64,000 nt of DNA from Odiellus spinosus (GCA_963920705.1 OY987237.1:6230601-6294600); one strand, 5' to 3'; positions 24,455 through 39,843 are shown, numbered from the stretch's first letter. A program made the numbers and translations. Notes: a model not told the origin generated them from the letters alone.

Positions 24455-26228
24455 TTACCTGCTTAACCTGGTTGATTGCCTGGTATCTCGCGTGGGCTGC
24501 TCCTCAACTTCGTCAGAAGCTTCAGACTTTTTAGTTCTAAATTAAGAAAAAAAAATAAAAACAAAATTACAAAAATTATTTTTTTGTTTTGTTGAATAAT
24601 ATTATGTCCAAAGATTAATTGAACTATGATAGGAAAGAAAAATTTAAGCACCGTGTCGCGCCGCTTTCCGGTTGTATCCTCTGATTATTTTCAGTCAGGT
24701 TTGTTCCAGCAACGGTCACGACTCGAGTTTTTTTTGTCCTCGTTGTTTCATCTTCGTCATCGGTGGGGGCTGGCGCTCCTCTTTTGCGTGACGTTTGCAA
24801 TTCAATTTCTTCTTCATTAATCATTTGAACTCGAGTAGAATCGAGAATGGAAGCCGTGGCTGAAGTGACTTCTTCCTCCATAATGGTAATTCCGCCGATA
24901 TCTTCCAAATCCAATTGGTGCAACGATTGAACCGAAGGAATTTGACCACCGCTGTTATATTTACGAGGTCGACCTCGCGGTCTTTTAACCAGAGGATCTC
25001 GGCGATTATCAATATCTCTAACAAAAATAAATTGGGCAAAAATTATCAGCATGTTTAGTCGCTTAGCCTTGACTTTTCAGCTTAGATGGCGGATGACAGT
25101 GATTAGTCAAGGTCAAAAAGAAAAGGTAAAACCAAGCAAGAAATAGGCTTAATTATAACTGGATATAAAGGAAAAGGGAAATTGGTATAACCAAGGCTCG
25201 TCCTCTAAACCTTTTATAACAACTTGGATAATATATTATTTATAGAGGTGTGCGAGCCCTAAAATTTCAGGCTTCGAGCCGAGCTCGAGCTCTTGAAAAT
25301 TTCAGACTTTGAGCCGAGCTCGAGTCCTGAAAAATTTTCTTATCGAGCTGAGAGTTGAGCTCGAGAACAGAAAATTTTTCCTTATCGAGCTAGAAGGCGA
25401 GCTCGAGCCCTGGATTTTGCTTATCGAGCTTTTATAATTTTATTAAGCCTTAAAATTGGTTATTTCAAGCGTTTAGGGAGCTAAAAACATTTTTTGCAGG
25501 CATTATGGAATTAAAAAATTTAGCAATACTTTAAATTAAATAATATATATTGGCCTGTAAATAATTAGACCAATAATTATTAAGTAACAAATACTAACGA
25601 GACTAATTCCATAAACTCAGGGACCGATACTGTTAACTTGGTTAACAACTCATTTAAAACTAAAACCAAAAGTAAAATACAAGCTAGAGGCAATCAGACA
25701 ACAAAGCGTTTTAAACTAAAGCCAACAGCAAAATATTTATATACAAACCAGGCTAAAAAGACAGTCATTATAGGAACTTCTAAGCTTTTTTGGCAGATAC
25801 AAAGTCGATTTCACTTTCTTTTGTCAGTAGGTACAAACCTACGCTATTGATAGCAATCTCTAATAGAAATATCGACAAGGTAGCTTTGTGGGCGCTGCAA
25901 ATTTAAGCTGGAAACTAATGTAGAAATTCTAAAGAAAAACAGGGGCCTCAAAAAAGTCTCTTTCACTTTCATTTGTCACTAGGTGGAAAACTATCTCCCC
26001 CATTATACATATGATTTTTTTTAAAGAGACAAAGAAGGGGCTCGCTGATAATACAAGATGAAATATTCTCTTTCTTTTTTTTTTGTGATAAGGTCGTCTT
26101 TGTTCAGAAATACTAAAGAAAAACAGGTGCCTCAAAAAAGTCTCTCACTTTCATTTGTAAACCTATAGCTCCCCCATTATACCTATGATTTTTTTTAAAG
26201 AGATAAAGAAGGCGCCCGCTGACAAAAC

Positions 26229-26260
<32 letters not shown>

Positions 26261-29200
26261 GTGATAAGGTTGTCTTTGATCAGGGCTCGCCCAGGCTTTT
26301 ATCAAGCTCGAACCCTAACGAGCTCTAGATTTTTGGGCTTGAACCCTGACGAGCTTCTGAAAACTCTGTTATCGAGCTTCGAGCCGAGCGCCCTACTCGA
26401 AGCTCGACCCTCTAAACAATTATAATAATTAAAGCTCCCATCCTACCTGGCTTGATTCTCAATATTTTCGTCAAAATCTTCCTCTCCGTTTGACGAAACG
26501 TTTCTCACTCGAAAACCTTTCCTCGTCATGTTTGCTCGATAAGCGGGTCCTGCCGTATCAAACTCCAATCCAGATTTCTAGAACAAAATCATAACAGAAA
26601 ATATTTAATATTTTGAAATACTTTTAATTGGAGATTGAAAATGATGAACCTTTGGTGGATTTTGATGTAGATTGGCGGGAATATAAACTTTGGTGTGATT
26701 AATCGTGTCATCGGGTTCTGTGTATAGTTTTGACGGCAATTTAGGTTCAACGGGGAAATCTTTTAGAACAAAGTTTGTGGTTTTTGACATAACTAAACCT
26801 AGCGCTAGATCGCAAACGGCGTACAGTTTCTGAAAGAAAGATTAAATAATTCAATTAAAAAGTTAAATATGTTGAATTAAAAAAGTTAAATATATTGAAC
26901 AAAACTGAATTACCATGTTGGCTAGATCATCTTCGGGCGCTTGTTTATCCCTGGTCATTTTGATGTTCTCGATTAATTTCTTGAAAAAACTGAAGCTGTA
27001 GTTTTCATTCTTTAAGATTAATGGTTCCATGATAAACCATAAGCACCTGAAAGTTAAAAAGGCTTGTTAGAGGTAATCCAAGAAGTTTCAAAACGAACGA
27101 GACCTTACTCTTTAGTGCGCAATAAGGAAGCGATATCGTCGTGTTGTTTGAACGAATGATCGTGGGCCAATAAATGAATGGCATAAGGCATTACGTAATC
27201 AGGAAGCAATGAAAACAGTTTTGCTAGAATAAAAATAAAACAATTAGTAACTAAACAAATTTTTTAAGTATTTAATCAAATTTTTCAGATTGATTATTCA
27301 ATCCTCAACTTTATCCTTCACCCATAAGTTAAATTCTCACATTCCATTAATTTTTCCTGCGGATTATGTTCTGATTATTGAGCTCCTTCATCTTTCGGTC
27401 TAATTTTTTAATTCCCTAACTTTTCCCTTAAATTATTGACCCCAATTTCAAATACCATGAATATTCAAAAATGGTCCAAATTTCAACAGAATTCGACCAA
27501 ATAGACAAATGAAATAACCCCAACCCAAGGAGAGTGGACAAAAATTAAAAATTCCTTTGGTCCCATTTTTGTTGAATTCAGTTCAATTCCAGAATTTCAT
27601 CGAATTCTGTTGGAATTTGGGCGATTTATGACCAAATTATACAATTGTTTCCTGATGAAACTCATTTCTATGGGAGCACGCAATGAAATTAAACGCAATC
27701 CCAACTTCAGCCTCGGAGGTTTTTCAATTTCTCATGATTAAATTCGCAAGCTTGGCGAGAGATCAATTTTACAAGGCTAGTATCGAGTCTATATAACATT
27801 TCGCGTTCCCAATTTTAAACTACTTAAATATTCCTTCGACCTTTCCATCCCATTTTAAAACTCCATATTTTATCTTTTAACCTCATTTTAAAAAATTTCC
27901 ATTGACCTGTCAACTGAAATTTCAAACTCCTTGAACATTCCCTTGATCTTTTGATCCTGTTATAAAACAATGAATTTTCCCTCGCCCATTTGCCCCCACC
28001 ATGAAAATAGGATATTTACCAGGTGCGAGAGGCGCTTGTTTTAGTAAATCCCTCCGTTTATTGATGTTGGCGAGTAGATATTGTTTGAACTGATTTTTTA
28101 ATTCTCGATTTCTTTCGAGACCACCGAGGGAAAAGACAGCCAAGAAATCCAACGGTAATTTTAAACAAATCAGTCCTTTATGGAGCTTTTGAGCAAATTT
28201 CTCACGAACGGCTGCGCATTCGTCCTAATTCGTCAGTAAAAAGGGGCAAACAAATTTAGAATTAAATAATTAAAGGTATCATTATTCAACTTACATTAAT
28301 AACGACGGCTAACGTTTGAAATTGGTCGTGTTTGATAATTTCCGAATAGGAAGGCTCTTGACATAATTTTAGTAACGAAGCGGCGGCCATATATCGTAAC
28401 CAAGCTTTATCGGCAGGTCTGTAGGATATCCCAAATTATTCCAAATTAAATTTATTAAGGTTAGAGTTGAAATTATTAAACTTACGTGACAATATTTCTT
28501 TCCATTAAATCTCCGCCATTTTGAATCATAGTCGTCAGAAGTTTCATGGTGGACGTAGCTGAATTAGTAGCAGCTCGAAGACCGATTAACCAACGGACCA
28601 TCATTTTCATACCTTCGCACTAAATTTCAAAATATATTCGGAAAAACCACAATTTAAAGGAGAATGCAAAGAAGAAGAGTTTTTTATCAATTCCGTAAAA
28701 TAAGCCTAATACTTAGCCGGTCTTCCATAATAAAATTAGGAACGAAAATTTTCAAAGTAGAACCAGTTAAATCTCAATATTAAATCTTTCAATTTAATTG
28801 AAGAGAAATAAAAACAGTAACTAAATCATGGCATTATACATTTAAAACTATTTAAGTACTTATCTTATTTCGAAAAAAAAGTGACCATAACCTTGATCCT
28901 AAAAACTGCACCTGCGTGATTTTTTCCCTTAGCTAGCCAGATAACACGGACTCCTCCTAGAACTTTCCTTCCCCTTTTTCTTTAGCCTTTTTCACCGGTC
29001 TGAGTCTGACCCAAGGAATAAAATGTCAATTCTACAGAAAATTAATAAATTGGCTACTAAAATAAAATTATTAAGGGTTTTCCTCGAGCTAAGCCTAGTT
29101 CTATGCCGAAAAAGGATTATAAATAAGTCAATCGCGAGAAAAACTGAAATTTCAAAATCGATAAAAAAATTTTACTATCGCTTCCTTCTGGTCCCTAGAA

Positions 29201-32200
29201 TTTCCTAGAGTTCCTGTTTCATTACTCGGTACCTAAAATCAGAATTTGGTCCCTAAATCAGCCTATATCCAAAGTTTTGCGGAAAAAGGTCTAATTAGAT
29301 GTCTAGGTGATAACTCAAAAAAGCTCTAGACTCAAGGAAGAGGATAGGAAAAACGTATAGGATTTAGCTTATTTTTACAATAAGGAATTTACGATAAAAA
29401 AAAAATTCATTTTCTTTAAAAAATGAAAAATTTGTAAATTTTACCTTAACTTTGGTTTCTTCGGAGAGATCTTCGAAATCGACCCATTGACTATCATCGT
29501 TACTTTGGATTTCTTGATCAACCATTAACAATTCTTTAACGATTACTTTAGAGACGATATTTTTAACGTGACCTCCGAACAATTCGGGACAATTAAAGGC
29601 GATATGACCGATTGAGACTAACGCCGTACGATAATATTGGGATTGTAACGTTAAATGTTGCTTTAAATGCTAACAGTTTAAAAATTAAAACATCAACCGT
29701 TAATTTTTTTAATTAAAAATAATTTCATTCTAAAACACTTACGTCTAAAATTTGTCCAAATATTTTCTCTTTATTGGATGCCAGAGTATTCAGACATCCA
29801 ACGGCGTGTTTCGCTTGTTTAACTGTTCCATTTTCAACGAAATTTTGAAGAAGAGGAAACAGACGACTAAAAATGAAAATAAGGTATCAAATAATACTCG
29901 AGTAACATAATTCTCTGAGGGTAAACAACAAAAACTATTTATAATAAAACAGTGAAGATGACACTTGACCCAAGATCCAAAAAATACTTCAGTTCATATT
30001 TGTAGTTTTTACGCATCACATTTTATATTAACAAAATGGTTAAGCTCATAAATAGCCACACCTCTAATGTTCAAGTTCAGCCTTAACCGTCCATTGAGCT
30101 GGCAAGTTTAGCCTTAACTAAGCCTTAACCGTCCATTGAGCTGGCTGGCTCAACTGTTTATTGAGCTAGCTCAATGGTCGAAATTTTAGGAACACGTAGA
30201 TAATATAGGAAAAATTATAAAATATAGAAAATGTGGTCAACCTGTAAAAGCTTCAGAGGGTAGTTTAGTTATAATTAAAAGCTAGAGTTCCAAATTAAAA
30301 ACAACTAAGTTAATATAAAACATAGTTGACAACTTACGCAGAAACAGCTGGATGATCTTTTTCAACATTCTGTCCAATATTAGCCAAAATTTGTAGCGTT
30401 ATTTCAGCCACTGAGTTATCTTCGCTTCTCAGGAAGGCGATTAACTTCTCGTAGATATCTTCCCCAGAAAATGCCGTTGTGAAAACGAATGATAGCGTCT
30501 AAAAATATGGCATATACAATTGAAATGGAGTTTTTTGTTGTTTTTTTTAAACTCACGTAGAGTAACTGCAAGCCACGATGAGCGGAAGTTTCTAATCCTA
30601 ACTGATTATCGACACTACCATCACCGTACAATGAATCATTTATATAGTTTAAGATCTGGTTGACGCCCGAATGATCAATCATTACAGGAACGACTCGTTC
30701 CAGCATCATTTTAATTGTCATATAAAAACTATTCGTTTGAACCGGAAATCCTAACGATTTTAAAACTTCTTTCTGAAAATGAAAATGAAAAGAATTACAA
30801 TTTTGAAACATTTGATTAATTGGTATGAATATTCCAATGATCATTTCAGAATATTGATTAATCAACTGATTTGATTATACATAGCTTTTGATAAAGGGGC
30901 AAAAGGAAAATTCTACCCCTCTTTCCCAGGTTTACTTTCATTGCAGGGTTGCCAGGAGCTTGTGAGTGCAGTTCAAAACAGACTAGTTCCAAAACTGAAC
31001 TGCTAGCATTTCTATCTGCTTCAGTTTGCACTCACAAATGGTTGGCAGCACTGGGGGAACGGCATTTACCCCCTTTAGTGAAAACTAAAACTATGTATAA
31101 TTATTTTAAAGCATTGATTAAAGGATATAAAGATTCCATTAAATATAAACATTCCATTAACAAACTGATCTTGGATTAAATGAATTGTATTATACCAATT
31201 GACAGTTAATTACAATTAAATTATAGTTAATTTAGCTTTCTTACTACGCTTAATTCGGCTTCAGCGCAGGAGGCTCTGCCGTTTAGCACAGTATCCATGT
31301 GATTACGCAATCGAGCATTATTCTCAAGCATATTACAAAACTTTTTAATATACTCTTGTACCTTGACAGGTTCAGGAAGATTTTCTTGCAAAAGAATTTT
31401 AATTAAAATTAAGATTCTAATCACAGAAATTAGTTTTAAACTTACTCGATAAAGTGATAATTCTTTGCATAAGTAACTTATCGCGCTCTTCATTTTTCGG
31501 TGTGTTTAAACATTCCATGACGAGTTTAACCTGATTTCTAACCCTAAAATTTTGAAATAAGAATTAATAATTCAAACATTAATTACAATTTTAAAATAGT
31601 AATTAAATTAATATCTTACATGTTTTGGCATTTGAGGAGTTCGTTAAAAGCTCTAAAAGTAATAAGTTCATTTTATTTTTTTATTAAAATACCCTATTTA
31701 AAAAACAACAGTGACAAAATCTAAGCTATAAATTTTTAAGGAGCAACTTGAAAATACAACCCTTCTCAATGAAATCAAAGACTAAACTGAGGCAGAGATC
31801 CAATACGAGAGCTAAATAAGGGTCACCTGATCATATTTGATTGACTAGAACCTAAATTAATGAAAATTCTACTGAATTACGATTTTAAAATTGAATTTAA
31901 ATATGAAAATATATTTAACTATATTAAAATGATTCGGATGTTTAAAATCTTTAAAACTAAAATTACAATTTAAACAATGGCTAGAAGATAAATTTAAGAA
32001 AATTCTACCAAATTTGGGTTATAAAATTTAAATTTAAATAGTAGTAAAAAATATATATTTTAAATTTTTTGAAAATCTTACGAATATTTAATACCACTAA
32101 AACTAATGGAGTAATTCAAACACCTCTATATCGATATAAGCTTATTAGAATTATTACTTTTCACTCCAAATATAGATAATAGATAAAAAAAAAATTTACT

Positions 32201-35107
32201 CACTTAACAGCGAAATCGTCAACCGTGACGAAAAGTTGGTAAAGTTTTTTCATTCGTTCCTCGAGTGGTAGAGCGTAAGGTACCAAACAAGTGTGTAATA
32301 TTTTCTCTACTAGTAAACTTTATAAAGTATCGTTAGTATTGTAAATTCTAGTGTTTGCTGAGACCATAATTTAACCGATCTGATACCAATAACCAAAGAT
32401 TATCTCATTTGGATTGAGTTATGGCACATGGAAAAGACTGCCGTATGTCCCATCTAAATATCGGTATTGCTTTATAAAATAGCGGTATCAGATAGTTAAT
32501 TAAGAAGTTAATAGAGATACTTTGGTCAAATAACTGGTCCAGTATCAGTTTTGGCCCAACACTAGTAAAATCACAAGATAATAAAAGCAAGGCTAAACTT
32601 ACCGATCTTCAAGTGCAGTTTGATAATAGACATGCAGTACTTTGTTCTTAATCCACGAAATACAGTTCATGGTGGATTCAGGAATAGCGTTACTACTCAT
32701 GTGTTGTTTATACAAGAAAGCTAAGCCTAACAGAGCTTCTTTCCGAATTTTAAACTGAAAAAAAAAAAAAAAAAAAGGATAAAAAATATTTAAATGAGTT
32801 ATCTTTGATTAAGAATAAACGATTTCTCGAGAATTGTGGAAATTTTTCTAATTACCTTTTTGTCAAGGGTTCTTTCTTTAACGAATGTCAATAACTCATC
32901 AGTTACACTACGAAAATCTTTTTTAGCGGCACTAATTATGGCCATGACGGCTTCATAACGCACGTTTTCTTCTGGATCATGTTGACGTTGGCGAAGTTGT
33001 TCTAATAAAATTACAACATAATTCAAGTAGAATTTATGGCGTTTAATTATAATTATTTTGTAATTTAAGGGATTTAATTATAATTATTTTGTAATTTAAG
33101 GGATTTAACTTTAACTATTTTGTAATTTAAGGGATTTAATTATAATTATTTTACAATTTATGGAATTTAATTATAATTATTTTGTAATTTATGGGATTTA
33201 ATTATAATTACTTTAAAAATTATGGTACACATTAAATTATAATTATTTTATAAATTATGGGATTTAATTATAATTATTCTATAAACTATGGGATTTAATT
33301 AGAACTTAATCCAAAATTCAGGGTGACCAGACTTTCTATATTTCTGATTTTTTCAATGCCTTCTTATAAATTCCTATAATTGAAGGTTTTCTATATTTTC
33401 GGTTATCAGGTTGTTCATTTTCTAAAATCCGCTGTTATTTATCCTATATTTTCGTTATTATTTATCCTGTATCTCCTATAAATTAAAATTTTCTATCCTA
33501 TTTTCTCCTATAATTCGCCTTTAAATTTCTTATGGTTTCCCTGGTTACCCTGAGAATTGGTAAATTTGTTACAATAGTGGTAAAGGCCAATTGGCTTGCG
33601 ACTTTTAGCTAGTTTTTAATTTATTTTCTGGAATTATAATAAAAATTAGCTCACCAGTTATATCTTGTCTTAATTCTGGATGGTTAATTAAAAAATGCAT
33701 CGAATACTGAACGCATCTCATGCGAACGTGAACGCTGATATCATTAAATCTAAAATTTTAAATACATTAATTTTAATATTAATTAGTATAAATATATATC
33801 TAAAACGAACCGTCCAAGAAAGCAAGTCCATAAGATCTTATGTTCCGTCGATAAATCAGAGTTTTTATCAGAAAACATACGAGCTAAAAGTCTCGTTACT
33901 TCGAGTCTTTCTTTCTCATCATTACTCTAACGAATATTTTGCTTAATTAATAATTACAAATAAATAATTAAAAAATTCTAAATACCTTAAGTTTGAATTC
34001 CAACTGAGGAAGAACAGCCGATATAATCAACGGGCAAATTCCATTCAATTCGTAAATCAAATCATAAAGATGGTTCCCAACTTCGCTGCCTCCCGATTTA
34101 CCCAAAATGAGAGCGTTGTTGAAAAACTATCAAATTAAGTTTCAAGATTCAATAAAAATGGTCTAAATAGGTCAATAAACTTAATTTAAATATTCTATAT
34201 GCTAAATAAATAACTTACATTTTGAATATAAGGTTCAATCGTCGATGAAGTTCTTTTTAAAATATCCTTGGCCAAGGCGTAAGAGTTTTTATTACCTGAT
34301 TTACGAGGCTCGATAATTTGCAGTAAAATTATGTCTAATAATTCCTGCGAAACTGTATCGGCCTCACTAATCAAGGGACACATCATATCCAACATGAAAT
34401 TCTTAACTTTTGGCGAATGGTTATCACTACAATTATAAAATTCACAAGTCAAATTAATGTATCGTTAGTGCTTTAACAAATAAGTTCAAAACTTACTTGA
34501 CAATTGTAAAGATAAGATCGAAAAGCTTGCAAAAAATGGCTTGATTTTCTTCCAATTCAATGCAGATATTAAATGATTTCACCCACGCAAGATTTTCTAA
34601 TAGATAAAAGTATCGTTTGAACGTTGCATCTTTTGGATCTTCTAATCCTCGAAGTTGCAAGATAAAGAATTCAAAAATGTACTGAAAAACCATTAATATT
34701 ATCATATATATCAAAACTTATTGAAACTTCAATAGGCCTAATTCGAGTCGTTTTAATTTTTCCTAGCGTCGAGGATTTTCTTCAACTTTAAATTCTGAAT
34801 TACTAAAACTCACTTTAAGATGATCAGGATCTTTATACGGAGCCTCTGGAGCAAAAACTCTAAAAACGTCAGCTATGCAGCACGCTATAAGTAGTCTAAC
34901 GTCCTTATTAGTGTGTTCCATAAAATTCTCAGTCGCCAAATGCAATGCCAAGGGGACAAATGCTGAGTTTTCGTCATCCTGATTCATATTTTGAAAGGCT
35001 TGAGCGCATTCTTTTAATCTTCTGACAAGATCATCAGTGCTCAAGTCATCGGTAATTTCTTTAACCCCTTGAGGTAATACAATCTTGGTTTGCGTTTTAT
35101 TAGCCAT
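24455..35107 (-). CDS. PDS5: Sister chromatid cohesion protein PDS5
   Basis: A HEAT-repeat regulator that binds the cohesin ring on chromatin and controls its release and maintenance, with WAPL and sororin in other animals. 25 coding exons on the minus strand, in order of transcription: 35107-34814, 34681-34497, 34426-34219, 34126-33986, 33926-33811, 33749-33655, 33001-32856, 32754-32603, 32317-32204, 31652-31620, 31543-31446, 31384-31245, 30772-30557, 30498-30338, 29866-29743, 29669-29445, 28619-28486, 28418-28295, 28224-28020, 27223-27109, 27046-26914, 26829-26650, 26578-26509, 25015-24652, 24536-24455. All junctions are GT-AG and keep frame, giving about 1284 residues; animal PDS5 proteins are about 1200-1450. 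Recognisable are [12 protein letters not shown] at residues 85-96 (the APDAP-type motif), [18 protein letters not shown] and, near the end, the AT-hook KRPRGRPRK. The tail is acidic and basic. Exons 23-24 are uncertain (donor 26446 is an alternative), as is the weak donor after 24652. A 3' splice site just before the start codon implies a non-coding first exon upstream. Confidence 0.93.
25244..26413. repeat. GAGCTCGAG-rich dispersed repeat in a PDS5 intron
   Basis: Both ends of this stretch (25244-25435 and 26280-26413) are packed with CGAGCTCGAG and TTATCGAGCT words and carry loosely matching outer sequences (TAGAGGTGTGCGAGC on the left, the complement of TAGAGGGTCGAGC on the right). The middle contains two copies of a CTCAAAAAAGTCTC / CTCCCCCATTATAC segment (about 25947 and 26131) and a run of about 32 T at 26231-26262. 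It may be a decayed non-autonomous transposon; I found no target duplication. Confidence 0.4.
28653..28711 (+). repeat. Half copy of the TTAA-type MITE
   Basis: TTTAAAGGAGAATGC followed by a TTTTTTATCAATTCC stretch and TAAGCCTAAT aligns with the left terminal repeat of the element at 61552-61858. No matching opposite end was found nearby. It lies in a PDS5 intron (28620-29444). Confidence 0.5.
33037..33305 (+). repeat. 31-bp intronic minisatellite
   Basis: About eight to nine copies of a unit GGGATTTAATTATAATTATT followed by TTGTAATTTAA, some diverged, inside the PDS5 intron 33002-33654. Later copies read TATAAATTATGGGA. There is no link to the 31-bp satellite family at 16271. Confidence 0.85.
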
Positions 35108-36066
35108 AGTTAAGGTCTATTAAGAGAAAAATAATTACGAGTTCGGTTACTTATTATCTATCTCAACACAAAGTTTTCCACATCTGTGGCCCACATTATT
35201 AAACTTCACGAGTAAATTAGGTTAGGTTAGTCAGCTTTTTAAAGTAGGCCACAGATAAGTTTTCTCAATGAGACAAAATGAAATCTAATGGGTTGGTTTA
35301 AATCTCATTAAATCAGAACCTAAGAGAACACACACATAATTAAATGATGGATAGTAATTAAAAGACAATGATATTAAAATTAATTAGCGGTCTTAATCAA
35401 CGAAACTAACTCGGTATTACAAGGAGAAGGTTATAACCTAACTATAGCTTCTGTTAATAAGACAAACACCGTAATACTGCAAAGCGAGACTAGTCTCGTA
35501 GTAAACACTCGGGAATACAATAAACGACTTGTCATTAAGATTCTGAACACAATGACAATGGGAATCCTTACAATTGACATTCTTGGGGGCCTTTCAACTC
35601 AAACTAAGAGGGATCGAGCTTCTGGAATCAATAGATGACTCTATTACATTAAAAACAAAGGCACAATGAGTTTATTTTTTTCCCTAACTAGGCCTATAGT
35701 CTTTGCGCTGAAATCCAAAAACTCATAACCCATTAACAATAACCAAACGGTAAACTTTTCATTTTAACGTAAACATTATATGCCTAGGCTTAAGTTAATA
35801 ACGCAACATTCGTGGCAAAAGCAAACTAGTTTTTTCGAGATTAATAGTTAATTACCAATTAAGTGTATAATATTAGAAGACGTATCCTTTCATAATGTGT
35901 AAGATACTATTCACGGGTCTTTCGTTTAATTAAATATTCTTAGAAGCCACGAAACTACACGGCACAATAATTAACTTATATCAAATCACGGCCGAATCCC
36001 GATTTCCGACTCAAAATGGCGCGAAGCCGAAAGCTTGTGAGTAGAACTTTCTTGTCTTACCAACGC

Positions 36067-36096
36067 CTCCTATATTTTATAAATAAAATATAGGAG
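36067..36096. repeat. Perfect 14-bp stem hairpin upstream of PDS5
   Basis: CTCCTATATTTTAT and its exact complement ATAAAATATAGGAG are separated by two A. It lies about 960 bp upstream of the PDS5 start codon and close to the presumed promoter. Whether it forms in DNA or RNA is unknown. Confidence 0.8.
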
Positions 36097-36167
36097 TTTC
36101 TGTGTTTCGATGCTTCTGATTGGTTAGTGTTGAGGTGAAGAAGAACGCGCCATCATCCGCCATAAAT

Positions 36168-36176
36168 TTTGGCGCG
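36168..36176. promoter_or_regulatory. E2F-type site upstream of PDS5
   Basis: TTTGGCGCG matches the E2F consensus TTTSSCGC. A weaker relative, AATGGCGCGAA, lies at 36015-36025. PDS5 is a chromosome-cycle gene, so E2F control is plausible but not shown. Confidence 0.45.
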
Positions 36177-37274
36177 ATTTACAACCGGGTACGTTTACTC
36201 GGGTTAGTGAACCGTTGTTTAGTGATATTAGCGTCAGGGCTTGAAATTTTTTTTTTTCTTTTTTTAAGAATTATAAAACAAAACTTCTCCTTTTAAACAC
36301 ATGATTAAGGCAATAAGTTGGGAATACATTTTTCTTCTAATAACCCGTTTCGATTTTCAGCTCATGAAGCATTTTAGAAAATATAGGATGGTCGACTTTA
36401 TCATTTACTCAGATGTCAGGCACCAAACTTTATTTACGCTAATTGATAAAGATTTATTATTTGAAAAAAGTTGCTTCTCCTGATATGGATAAAGCCATAA
36501 ATGTTTGTGAAATGAGTTTATGTTTGTGAAATAAACTTATTTCCAAAAACAGAGAAATAATTTAAATATTCGGAATATATACGTAATTTTTGACTTTTAA
36601 TTAACCTAACATTAATTGAGCAATGACGGATATAAAATCCAGAGATTATTACAAATACCATATTTGCTAACTACAGAGCTTTGAGAAAAATACAAACCTT
36701 TTTCATTTTTTTTACTAAATATAAATTAAAATTTTACTAGAAATGTTCGCAAATTCTGTCATTTAATTTTTAAATAATAAATTATTATCAATTAATAATT
36801 GAAAATACATTACCTATAATTTTTAGACGGATTTTAAGATTTTTTTACACCTAAATTAATCCAGAAATTTATTTTTAAATTATTAGTTAATTATTTAACT
36901 ATTATTTAGTGTTATAAATTATTAATGAAAACCAAACGTTCTTAAAAATAAAAAATAAAAATTTGTAGTTTAAATTTTAATTTTTTCTTAAAAATTAAAA
37001 TATTTTTACAATAAATTTTATTCAAATTATTTATTACTTTAAAGAAAAAAAAATGGAATTCCAAAATAGGAATTGAGGTATAAATATACGTTATTAAATA
37101 TTTACAAGAGAATTTGTTTTCCACAGCCAGCCAGATTTAAATTTAAAAAATGAGAAAAATATTTGACTACCACAAATAAAACTTTTTAATTTTTCTTCTC
37201 TCCGATTTCTAACGCGGGATGAAATCAAATATTATTTAAATGTGAATATATAATATATTTTTAGAGTTTTCTAT
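36177..37274. other. Intergenic DNA between PDS5 and UBE2K, nothing recognised
   Basis: Very AT-rich sequence. The longest frames are about 60 codons, rich in F, I, K and N, and look random. No repeat, RNA gene or transposon end was recognised. The 3' untranslated region of UBE2K should lie at its right-hand end. Confidence 0.6.
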
Positions 37275-38824
<1,550 letters not shown>

Positions 38825-39843
38825 TATAAAACCGGAGAGAAATCATTTAAACATCAATTATTTAACTTGATTTGGTTTAAAATTAATTAATAGTAAACCT
38901 TAATTGAGGGGCAAAAACAAACGCGACTTACAAGAACTTTACGGGACCGTGACAACCGTCTGATCTGAAAATTACGTCATTACGAGATCACGTGTCAGTC
39001 GTAACTGAAATTCAGTTCAGGGTGGACTATAAGCTTAAAAAATAAAATAATTAAATGTCTGGGGTGGAAGAGTTCGTGCTCACTAATTACATTTTCATTC
39101 TTAATTACGTTAACGTTAGCATTCCGCCCTACCCTTAACGCGTAACAAAACTTGGCGTTTTTCTTTGAGATGCTCCCGTAGCATTCCGAAAATATTGATA
39201 CAATATTTTTTGTAGCAGCTCAAAATCGTGATTGTCTCTTGAACTAACGTTGGTGATAGGAGCGGAAAAAACCAAACATATTTGGTTGCCTGGCTACGAC
39301 ACCGCAGAAATTAAGACCAGACTCTCCTCCTTCCTAATTCCTACCTCCCTCCCATGGAAAGGGTCCTGGGCTACGACGCGCACTCACCAAAGCCAGACAA
39401 ATATTCTGTTTTTATAAATGAACCTTTGGTAAAATTTCCAAAAAATATTTACTTTTCGTTTTTTGGTACAAAAAGGTTTATAGAAAACATTCCATCCAAA
39501 AATATACAATTATTTGAGCAAATTTATACTGCGTTAACCTTTCAATTTTGGAATAACATTAAAATGACAAATAGCTTCTGTCAGTTTTTAATAAATCTAC
39601 ACTTTATTTACGGAATATCAAAGTTTTCTAAAATAACTTTAACCCCAAAGTACCACTACTATTTGCATTTTGATTTGTTTTTTATACAAAATATTTGTAA
39701 AGGAAAATTATTGTAAAAATGAATTTGAATTCATTCTACAGGGCAATATATAAAGATTTGTACATTTAAATTTGTTTTTCCCATTTAAATATGAGAAAAC
39801 AAGTAAAAATAATCCTTCAACCTAGGAAAATATAGTAAACAAA
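38825..39843. other. Intergenic DNA between UBE2K and PPAT
   Basis: The right part is the 3' flank of PPAT, the left part the promoter side of UBE2K. It contains one CACGTG E-box at 38989-38994. 39232-39380 is less AT-rich than its surroundings and is open for over 50 codons on the plus strand, continuing in another frame to 39716 (120 codons), but the composition becomes F/I/N/K-rich and I recognise no protein. I leave it unannotated. Confidence 0.5.

Noticed and set aside
24626..24820. Plus-strand frame of 64 codons
   Set aside because: It is antisense to the last large PDS5 exon.
35218..35235. TTAGGTTAGG-like run as an internal telomere sequence
   Set aside because: Only about two to three repeats; short runs like this are scattered in many arthropod genomes and do not make an array.
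39232..39716. Plus-strand frames of 61 and 120 codons between UBE2K and PPAT
   Set aside because: Composition drifts to F/I/N/K-rich as in random AT-rich DNA, no domain is recognised and there is no splice support.
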